Shown piece after piece: positions 1-4,976 of a stretch of DNA of 7,868 nt. The number at the start of each line of letters is the position of its first letter. Positions within the stretch are counted from its first letter, which is position 1. The notes beneath the pieces were generated by a model. It searched no databases. It saw nothing but the letters and a program-made list of their open reading frames with translations, and was not told the origin of the DNA. The position numbers were made by a program, and so were the translations under genes. The DNA is taken from the NCBI GenBank assembly GCA_019120235.1, contig DWVN01000077.1:1-7868 (forward strand), written 5' to 3'. The stretch is from Dwaynesavagella gallinarum. Lineage in GTDB: Bacteria > Bacillota > Clostridia > Clostridiales > Clostridiaceae.

Positions 1-126
1 CCATAATCCGGAAAAACAGCTAGCTGAAACTTTGGTTTTATCTGTACCAATTATTGAAATGGATATTAATGATATTGTTGTAATAGAAGATAAAAGTTTT
101 AATCTGGTTTTTGAATTCTTTAACAT
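1..126 (-). CDS. Small secreted protein, N-terminal part (paralogue of the 280-residue gene)
   Basis: This minus-strand gene begins at 126 and leaves the window at 1, so only 42 codons are seen. The start is set by AAGGAGT (complement of 136-142), nine bases before the ATG. The visible part is a signal peptide: basic N-terminus (KNSKTRLK), a hydrophobic Leu/Ile/Ser core, and a likely cleavage near residues 34-36 (KVSAS). It aligns with the start of the protein encoded at 1042-200: both have an (R/K)LKL start, a T-(N/D)-K-T stretch at the end of the core, and then FSNLW or FSGLW. I therefore read it as a member of the same unrecognised exported family. It lies 73 bases behind the 280-residue gene in the same direction without a hairpin between them, so co-transcription is likely. 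A GATAAT box (complement of 155-160) could give it an additional weak promoter. Function is unknown. Confidence 0.72.
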   Translation of the reverse strand, partial: MLKNSKTRLKLLSSITTISLISISIIGTDKTKVSASCFSGLW

Positions 127-199
127 AATTAAATTACTCCTTGTATTTTTGAATATTATCTCTTGTTAATTTAAAATTGAAATTTGTATAGATTTTAAT

Positions 200-1042
200 T
201 TAATTTTGAAGGCTTTTAATTAATTGTTCAATAGTTTTAATTTCACTTTCTAAATTTGATATTTTTTCATTTGAAACGCCTAAATGTAAGTATAGGGCTT
301 TTTTAATATTTACATCATTTGATCTATTAATGTCTTTTTCTAGAATAGATTTATTGTTTAGTTCTTCATCCATAAGTATTAGTCTAACTTCAAGTTCGGA
401 TTTAAGCTCTGAAATTAAATCTGAGTTTATAGGATTCTTATTTGAGTTAATTTTTGTTTCTGAGCTTGATGAGGAATCTTCTGAAGAAATGGAAAGTTTG
501 TCAAAACTCACACTTGGATTAGATGTTTTTGGTTTGTTTTTAGTTTTTATTTGTTTATTACTACCACTAGTATTATTAGAATCATCAGAAGAGATTATAT
601 TAGATGTTAAACTTTCGGTATCGTTATCGTATGCAGCAGCTAAACGCACTCTTTTTTGTTTTGATTTGGAAGCAGGTTTATTATCATCACCTTTTAAGGT
701 GTGAGTTATAGTATTAGCTTTTGTATTATCTTCAGTAGTAATGTTGTAAGATTTATCACTACCTTTGGTGAAGAAACTTTTCAATCTTGAATATAAACTG
801 CTTGAAGGTTTTGAATTGTTTGATAATTTTGCTTTTGAATTAGGCTTATTTAGTTCATTTGAACCTGAATTAGATGGTTTAAATGGATTTGAAATAGTTA
901 AACTATTACTGGTTACTTTGAGTTTTTTCCATAAATTAGAAAATGGATTTGCTGAAGTTTTATTTGTATCTATTATAGTCAATGTAGAAGTTAATATCAC
1001 GATAGCTGCGGAGGTAGATATCAATTTGAGTTTATCTGACAT
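200..1042 (-). CDS. Secreted Ser/Asn/Lys-rich protein with helical C-terminus, unknown function
   Basis: I do not recognise this 280-residue protein. The start has a clear site, AGGAGA (complement of 1050-1055), seven bases upstream. Residues 1-31 form a signal peptide with probable cleavage after TSA (31). The mature protein opens with NPFSNLWKKLK (32-42), and a related motif, KPSSSLYSRLK, recurs at 78-88. Residues 44-80 and 92-205 are low complexity, dominated by Ser, Asn, Lys, Thr and Asp, and probably disordered. Residues 206-280 are rich in Leu, Ile, Glu and Lys with heptad-like spacing, predicted as helices or a coiled coil. There is no LPXTG motif, lipobox or transmembrane anchor. Paralogues lie on both sides on the same strand: a pseudogene upstream and a partial gene downstream. 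The pseudogene promoter probably also drives this gene, since only 55 bases separate them and no terminator is seen. The coding assignment is firm; the role is unknown. Confidence 0.85.
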   Translation of the reverse strand: MSDKLKLISTSAAIVILTSTLTIIDTNKTSANPFSNLWKKLKVTSNSLTISNPFKPSNSGSNELNKPNSKAKLSNNSKPSSSLYSRLKSFFTKGSDKSYNITTEDNTKANTITHTLKGDDNKPASKSKQKRVRLAAAYDNDTESLTSNIISSDDSNNTSGSNKQIKTKNKPKTSNPSVSFDKLSISSEDSSSSSETKINSNKNPINSDLISELKSELEVRLILMDEELNNKSILEKDINRSNDVNIKKALYLHLGVSNEKISNLESEIKTIEQLIKSLQN

Positions 1043-1097
1043 AAAAATATCTCCTAAATTTATTTTTAAAGTTATTACTATTTAATTATTTTTAATT

Positions 1098-1484
1098 TTA
1101 GCAAGTTGATTTTGTAACTTTATAGCCCTTATCAAAATCAATTTTTGATTGAATTTTTATAACAGAATTTGATGAGACTTTAGTTTTTACATTTTTGTTA
1201 TCATTTTGAATTTTAGGATTGATTTTAAGAGTTGTTTTTTAAGGAAGATTAGAGGTAGGATTTAATGGAGTAAATTTTGTTTTTTTACTTGAATGCATTG
1301 AAGTTAGATTATATGATTTCGAATTTCCAGTAAAGTTTATTTTAAATCCACTTCATATTCCTTGTAAAAATTTCATTAAAGCATTAGAATTTTGAGCGTT
1401 TGAAAAAACACAAAAAGATGAAACTAAAGTAGAAAGTACTATAAATTTATGAACATGAAAATTTTTATTTTTATAAGTATTCAT
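1098..1484 (-). pseudogene. Inactivated paralogue of the small secreted protein family (two in-frame stops)
   Basis: Reading the minus strand from the ATG at 1484 gives a signal peptide (MNTYKNK, hydrophobic core to about residue 28, FSNAQNSNA). This is followed by KFLQGI, a TGA at codon 44 (complement of 1353-1355), SGFKINF, a Ser/Asn/Lys/Thr-rich stretch, a TAA at codon 82 (complement of 1239-1241), and more Lys/Asn/Ser-rich sequence to a final TAA at 1098-1100. The frame is kept over 128 codons and the composition matches the intact neighbour. The first stop falls where the relatives have the conserved Trp (SNLW, SGLW), so a TGG-to-TGA change is likely. A weak site (AGGAT) precedes the ATG. 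The copy lacks the helical C-terminus of the 280-residue paralogue. A sequencing error would have to have occurred twice to explain it. Other genes here use TGG for Trp, so a recoded TGA is unlikely. Confidence 0.68.
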
Positions 1485-1496
1485 GGATATTCATCC

Positions 1497-1528
1497 TAAT
1501 TTAACAAAAATATTATTTTGTTAAATTA
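1497..1528. repeat. 13-bp perfect inverted repeat at the minus-strand transcription start
   Basis: TAATTTAACAAAA (1497-1509) and TTTTGTTAAATTA (1516-1528) are exact reverse complements around a six-base centre (ATATTA). No run of T follows on either strand, so this is not a typical terminator. It overlaps the predicted start point (about 1522-1524) of the minus-strand promoter and ends beside the pseudogene's ribosome binding site. It could be an operator, or a hairpin at the 5' end of the transcript. Confidence 0.7.
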
Positions 1529-1529
1529 A

Positions 1530-1558
1530 ATTATAAAACATTTAAAAAAAATAAACAA
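1530..1558 (-). promoter_or_regulatory. Predicted sigma-A promoter for the minus-strand secreted-protein operon
   Basis: On the minus strand, TTGTTT (complement of 1553-1558) is followed after 17 bases by a perfect TATAAT (complement of 1530-1535). Initiation would fall near 1523, about 40 bases ahead of the pseudogene ATG. With no terminator further on, it would serve the pseudogene and probably both intact paralogues. AT-richness makes chance matches common, but the perfect -10 and ideal spacing favour it. Confidence 0.5.
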
Positions 1559-1599
1559 TATTTAAAAAAATTATATTTAATATAGATTGAAACAAAAAT

Positions 1600-1628
1600 T
1601 TGAAAAAAAATATGTTACTTGTTAGTAT
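1600..1628 (+). promoter_or_regulatory. Predicted promoter of the dehydrogenase gene
   Basis: TTGAAA (1600-1605), a 17-base spacer and TAGTAT (1623-1628) form the best candidate. TGT directly before the -10 gives an extended -10 element. The start site would lie near 1635, leaving a leader of about 33 bases with GGAGGTG at 1653-1659. An alternative pair, TTGAAA (1587-1592) with TATGTT (1611-1616), has an 18-base spacer. Confidence 0.42.
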
Positions 1629-1667
1629 TTTATTTGTACAATTATTTTTACTGGAGGTGTTTTAAAT

Positions 1668-2624
1668 ATGAAAAAGTTAGTTGTTTTAGATGCTTTCTCT
1701 GTAAATTCTGGGGATTTTTCCTGGGATGGTTTTTCAAAATTTGTTGATGAAATTAAAATATATGATAGAACAAATAAAGATGAGGTTTTTGATAGAATAA
1801 AAGATGCTAGTTATATTTTAGCTTGTAAATCTTTAATAACTAGAGATATCATAGAAAAATGTAATAATCTTGAATATATAGGTTCTATGGCAACAGGATT
1901 TAATCACATAGATGTTGAGTTTTGTAATCAAAAAAATATTGTGGTTACAAATGTTCCGGATTATTCAACTAATGCTGTGTCTGAACTTGTGTTCGCTTTA
2001 ATATTTGAAGCTTGTAGGAAAGTTTCTGAACATAATAATAAAGTTCAAAAAGGTGAATGGATAAATTCAAAGGATTTTTGTTTTTATAACAAAGATGTTT
2101 GTGAGATTGCTAATAAAACTATTGGGATTTTAGGATACGGAAACATAGGAAAGAAAGTTTCTAAGATTGCACAAGCTTTTGATATGAAAGTTTTGGTACA
2201 TACAAGAACAAAAAGAGAAGATACAGAAAATGTAAAATTTGTATCTAAGGAAGAATTATTTAAAAATAGTGATATTATTACTTTGCATTGTCCTCTTAAT
2301 GATGAAACAAAAGAAATTATAAATAAAGATTCAATTTCAAAAATGAAAGATGGAGTAATTATTGTAAATACTGGAAGAGGACCGCTTATAAATGAAATTG
2401 ATTTAAGAGATGCTTTAAATAGTAAGAAAGTTGGATATGCACTTTTAGATGTTGTATCTGTTGAACCTATGAAAAAAGACAATCCACTTCTTAATGTAGA
2501 GAATTGTATTATAACACCACACTATGGATGGTGTCCGTTTGAAACTAGAAAGAGATTGTTTGATATATTAATGAAAAATTTAGAAAATTTCGTTAAAGGT
2601 AATCCGATTAATGTAATTAAATAA
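1668..2624 (+). CDS. D-2-hydroxyacid dehydrogenase (NAD-dependent, glycerate/hydroxypyruvate-like)
   Basis: This 318-residue cytoplasmic enzyme belongs to the D-isomer-specific 2-hydroxyacid dehydrogenase family, which interconverts 2-oxoacids and D-2-hydroxyacids with NAD(P)H; 318 residues is the usual length. The N-terminal substrate domain carries GSMATGFNHID (72-82). The Rossmann motif is GYGNIG (156-161), and the catalytic triad is Arg237 (NTGRGPL), Glu266 (SVEP) and His285 (TPHYGW). Trp287 after the catalytic His recalls glycerate/hydroxypyruvate dehydrogenases, but the substrate cannot be fixed from sequence and a phosphoglycerate-type role is not excluded. There is no C-terminal ACT domain. 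The protein has nine cysteines, which would suit an anaerobe's reducing cytoplasm. The start is supported by GGAGGTG eight bases upstream. The gene is monocistronic, with its own promoter and terminator, and appears unrelated to the exported proteins around it. Confidence 0.95.
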   Translation: MKKLVVLDAFSVNSGDFSWDGFSKFVDEIKIYDRTNKDEVFDRIKDASYILACKSLITRDIIEKCNNLEYIGSMATGFNHIDVEFCNQKNIVVTNVPDYSTNAVSELVFALIFEACRKVSEHNNKVQKGEWINSKDFCFYNKDVCEIANKTIGILGYGNIGKKVSKIAQAFDMKVLVHTRTKREDTENVKFVSKEELFKNSDIITLHCPLNDETKEIINKDSISKMKDGVIIVNTGRGPLINEIDLRDALNSKKVGYALLDVVSVEPMKKDNPLLNVENCIITPHYGWCPFETRKRLFDILMKNLENFVKGNPINVIK

Positions 2625-2634
2625 AAAAGATTTA

Positions 2635-2668
2635 AAGAGAACTACGAAAATAGTTCTCTTATTTTTTT
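2635..2668 (+). terminator. Intrinsic terminator after the dehydrogenase gene
   Basis: AAGAGAACTA (2635-2644) pairs perfectly with TAGTTCTCTT (2651-2660) around a CGAAAA loop. The stem is followed by A and a run of seven T (2662-2668). It begins ten bases after the stop codon and separates the dehydrogenase from the exported-protein array. Confidence 0.92.
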
Positions 2669-2849
2669 GTTCTAAACTTACTATTTATGGTAATTTGAAA
2701 AACAATTTTACTAAACAAACTTATAAAAAGTATTTAAAATTTGATGAAAAATAATTCGAAAAAATGTTTTAAAAAAGCAATAAATATTACAATTTGTAAC
2801 TGTTTGAGGGTTATATTCAAATAAAATTTAAAAAAAATATAAAAAAGTA
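2669..2849. other. Non-coding AT-rich spacer ahead of the exported-protein array
   Basis: No credible gene is seen between the dehydrogenase terminator and the promoter of the first DUF4214 gene. The region is A/T-rich with many A-tracts. The only structured element noticed is the 13-base palindrome TTACAA-T-TTGTAA at 2787-2799, about 50 bases upstream of the -35 box. Confidence 0.6.
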
Positions 2850-2878
2850 TTGCAAAATTATAACAAATAAATTAGAAT
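2850..2878 (+). promoter_or_regulatory. Strong predicted promoter of the first DUF4214 gene
   Basis: TTGCAA (2850-2855), a 17-base spacer and TAGAAT (2873-2878) give a good sigma-A promoter. It starts near 2885 and leaves a leader of about 75 bases. The block closely matches the promoter of the next gene (4906-4934): both read TTGCAAAAT at the -35 side and ATTA(G/A)AAT at the -10 side with identical spacing, which supports both. Confidence 0.68.
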
Positions 2879-2884
2879 TATAAG

Positions 2885-2960
2885 CAACAAGTGACTACAA
2901 GCATCGGACGGACAAGCTAAGTAAAAGTTTAAATATTTTAAAATTAAGGAGATACAAACG
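2885..2960 (+). promoter_or_regulatory. Long 5' leader of the first DUF4214 gene, G/C-enriched
   Basis: The leader holds a stretch (about 2883-2920) visibly richer in G and C than the flanking DNA, with three ACAAG copies (2887-2891, 2897-2901, 2912-2916) and CGGACGG at about 2905-2911. It ends in a strong ribosome binding site, AAGGAGAT (2946-2953), seven bases before the ATG. No known riboswitch or stable hairpin is recognised. A role in mRNA stability or translation is only inferred; the leader of the next gene is about half as long and lacks the stretch. Confidence 0.4.
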
Positions 2961-4856
2961 ATGTTAAGAAAGAAATTGTCAAAATTAATAGTTGGTATTA
3001 TGGCTGCTGTAATGGTTACAGTAGGTGGAAGTGGTGTAGGACAAGCAGTATTTGCAAATTCTAATGCTGGTGTTGTTACTACTGAAGCTAGAGCAGTTGT
3101 ACAAATTGACAAAAATACAACAGAACAACAGATTATTAATCATATAAATGGTGATGCTAATAGTGGTGTTGTACAAGCATCTACTTTAAAGGTTACAGGA
3201 GAGGTTGTTTTAACAAAAAATATAGTTGCAGCAATAAATGCAAGAACTGCTCCATTAACAATTGAAGTTGGACAAGGTGGAAGTTTAATAATTGATAGTG
3301 CAATAAATTTAGATGGAAAAAATTCTTTAAAGTTGGTTAGAGTTGATGATAAGAGTGGTGCTATTTTATCAACAAGAGGTCAATCTACTGGTGCACCAGT
3401 TCAAGTTACAATTAAAGGAGTGATATTTGAAAACAAAAGTATCACTGTTGATGCTCCATATTTTATAAATGATAGTGGTCAAAATTTTTCAGTAACTTTA
3501 GAAGGAAATATTATAACTAGCGGTGCTTTGGCTTATGATAGAAGACCAACAGGACAAGCGCAAGTACCAGTTACTAATTTTAAAAATAATAATGTAGGTA
3601 ATGGAAGTATTACTCCATTGTACACTTTAGATGCTGAAGTAATTAATCCAGTTTCTGCTGGTTCTACAGTTGCAACTGTAGTTGGGAATATAACAGGAAA
3701 TCTTGCGGCAGGAGTTACAGGAACAGCTAAAATAACAATCACAGATGCAAGTGATAAAGTTGTTAAAACTTCGAATGATTTGACAATTACAAATGGTTCT
3801 GTTCAATGGTTAGCTGAGGGATTAACTCCAGGTACTAACTATAAAGCTTTTGTTGAAGTTAATGTTAAAGATGCAAATGGAAATTCTTATACAAGAAAAT
3901 CTGCGTCTGTATCATTTCCAACAATTAATTTCTCATCTTCAGTTACAAACATAGGAAATAACAGTGCAACTATAAATATAACTCATGGAAATCTTGATCC
4001 TACTAAATATCCATTGATGCTTACAATTAATGGAATTTCTTACAAAATAGAAGATAAAAATATGACTTCAATTCCTGTAGCTGGACTTTCTGCTGGTACA
4101 AGCTATACTTATGAAATAAAATCAGGCACAACTCTTATTGATAAAGGAACATTTAGAACAACTTCTTCAACAATTACAGGTGGAGGAAGTACAGGAGGTT
4201 CAATTGTATCAGGAGATTTAACAACTAATGATATCAACAGAGCAGATATAAAAGATGTTAGTTCATCTATACCAGTTGGAAATACAACTTTAGCTAATAG
4301 CTTAAGAGATGGTAGAGATTATAAAACTAATATTGAAGGTGTAAGTGTAACATACAGCAACGGTAAAGTTGAGTTTACTGGATTAGTTCCTGAGAAAGAT
4401 TATAGAGATTTAACTATAACTTACACAGATAAAGACGGACGTACAAGAACAGTTAAAGTTGCTTCATTTAAAACAAAAGTAAGTGAAACTAAACTTAGAC
4501 AATTTATCGTAGATGTTTATAGATATTCATTAGACAGAGTAGCAGATGAAAGAGGATTTGCTTACTGGGAAGATCAATTAAAGAATAAGAAGACAAGCCC
4601 AGATGAGTTTGTTAAGAACTTATTGAATGAAAGAGAGTTTATTAACAAGCACACAACAACTACAGCAAAGATTGAAGGATTGTACCAAGTTATAGTTAAC
4701 AGAAAATCAGACTCTCAAGGTTTAAGCTTCTGGACTAAGAAATATGATGATTTAGTAGCAAGAGGATATTCTGAGTCAATGGCTCTTAGAGTTATAGTTG
4801 ACGAAATGGTTAATGAGCAAGAGTTCAAAAATAGAGTTAGAGATCTAGGTCTTTAA
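2961..4856 (+). CDS. Exported multidomain protein with Fn3-like modules and C-terminal DUF4214 (first of three)
   Basis: This 631-residue protein is probably surface-associated or secreted. Residues 1-32 are a signal peptide (MLRKKLSK, Ala/Val/Gly-rich core, cleavage after VFA). Residues 45-210 form a beta-rich domain with short repeating strand patterns (KVTGEVVL, LTIEVGQGGSLII, VTIKGVIFENKSI), possibly a beta-helix. About 218-320 and 321-402 look like two Fn3-like modules, each with a Leu-x-(P/A)-G-T-(N/S)-Y turn near its end. A Gly/Ser hinge (407-417) leads to a third beta module (418-506). Residues 510-631 are DUF4214: two similar halves, with Y-x-x-x-L-x-R-x-x-D-E-x-G-x-x-Y-W at about 520-536 and a matching V-N-R-x-S-D-x-x-G-L-x-F-W at 579-591. 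No LPXTG, SLH or other known anchor follows. Codons are more G/C-rich than in the next paralogue and it has the longest leader, suggesting high expression. A structural or adhesive role is inference. Confidence 0.9.
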   Translation: MLRKKLSKLIVGIMAAVMVTVGGSGVGQAVFANSNAGVVTTEARAVVQIDKNTTEQQIINHINGDANSGVVQASTLKVTGEVVLTKNIVAAINARTAPLTIEVGQGGSLIIDSAINLDGKNSLKLVRVDDKSGAILSTRGQSTGAPVQVTIKGVIFENKSITVDAPYFINDSGQNFSVTLEGNIITSGALAYDRRPTGQAQVPVTNFKNNNVGNGSITPLYTLDAEVINPVSAGSTVATVVGNITGNLAAGVTGTAKITITDASDKVVKTSNDLTITNGSVQWLAEGLTPGTNYKAFVEVNVKDANGNSYTRKSASVSFPTINFSSSVTNIGNNSATINITHGNLDPTKYPLMLTINGISYKIEDKNMTSIPVAGLSAGTSYTYEIKSGTTLIDKGTFRTTSSTITGGGSTGGSIVSGDLTTNDINRADIKDVSSSIPVGNTTLANSLRDGRDYKTNIEGVSVTYSNGKVEFTGLVPEKDYRDLTITYTDKDGRTRTVKVASFKTKVSETKLRQFIVDVYRYSLDRVADERGFAYWEDQLKNKKTSPDEFVKNLLNEREFINKHTTTTAKIEGLYQVIVNRKSDSQGLSFWTKKYDDLVARGYSESMALRVIVDEMVNEQEFKNRVRDLGL

Positions 4857-4863
4857 TAAATTT

Positions 4864-4892
4864 AAGGTTTACCTTTTAGGTAAGCCTTTTTC
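4864..4892 (+). terminator. Intrinsic terminator after the first DUF4214 gene
   Basis: AAGGTTTACC (4864-4873) pairs with GGTAAGCCTT (4879-4888), with one G-U pair, around a TTTTA loop. The T-rich tail runs on from the stem. It starts eight bases after the stop and resembles the hairpin after the next gene. Confidence 0.88.
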
Positions 4893-4900
4893 TTTTAAAA

Positions 4901-4922
4901 AATAGTTGCAAAATAGTTACAA
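4901..4922 (+). repeat. Tandem 11-bp direct repeat overlapping the -35 box
   Basis: AATAGTTGCAA (4901-4911) is followed directly by AATAGTTACAA (4912-4922), with one mismatch. The unit length is about one helical turn, so a bound protein would see both copies on the same DNA face. The corresponding place upstream of the first gene (2845-2855 and 2856-2866) has a weaker version of the pair. A regulatory site is possible but unproven. Confidence 0.4.
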
Positions 4923-4934
4923 ATATATTAAAAT
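4906..4934 (+). promoter_or_regulatory. Predicted promoter of the second DUF4214 gene
   Basis: TTGCAA (4906-4911), a 17-base spacer and TAAAAT (4929-4934) form a good sigma-A promoter. It lies just after the preceding terminator and is clearly related to the promoter of the first gene. The leader would be about 35 bases, ending in AAGGAGA (4964-4970), six bases before the ATG. Confidence 0.65.
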
Positions 4935-4976
4935 ATTTTTAATAAGATTAGTTGTTATATACTAAGGAGAAATTTT

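Noticed and set aside
330..1085. Plus-strand open frames (330-704 and 765-1085) opposite the 280-residue gene
   Set aside because: They are antisense to a gene with a clear signal peptide, ribosome binding site and paralogues; their Ser/Leu/Phe-rich composition is what the reverse of a Ser/Asn/Lys-rich gene gives.
1098..1484. Alternative genetic code with TGA read as tryptophan (Mycoplasma-like)
   Set aside because: The gene also has an in-frame TAA, which would still stop it, and the intact genes use TGG for Trp with no internal TGA.
1539..1610. Spaced A-tracts (phased bends) in the divergent intergenic region
   Set aside because: Runs of A are expected at this base composition and the spacing is not regular enough to claim a designed bend.
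2084..2482. Minus-strand open frame inside the dehydrogenase gene
   Set aside because: The plus strand encodes a complete catalytic enzyme here; the reverse frame has no recognisable domain or ribosome binding site context.
2670..2850. CRISPR array, tRNA, or transposon remnant in the intergenic spacer
   Set aside because: No regularly spaced repeats, cloverleaf-like sequence or transposase fragments are seen; the AT-rich runs are simple low-complexity DNA.
2858..3176. Minus-strand open frames across the start of the first DUF4214 gene
   Set aside because: They overlap a strong promoter, leader and signal-peptide coding region on the plus strand, and look like reverse-frame shadows.
3533..3742. 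Minus-strand 69-codon open frame within the first DUF4214 gene
   Set aside because: It is antisense to the join of the N-domain and first Fn3-like module and has no supporting signals.
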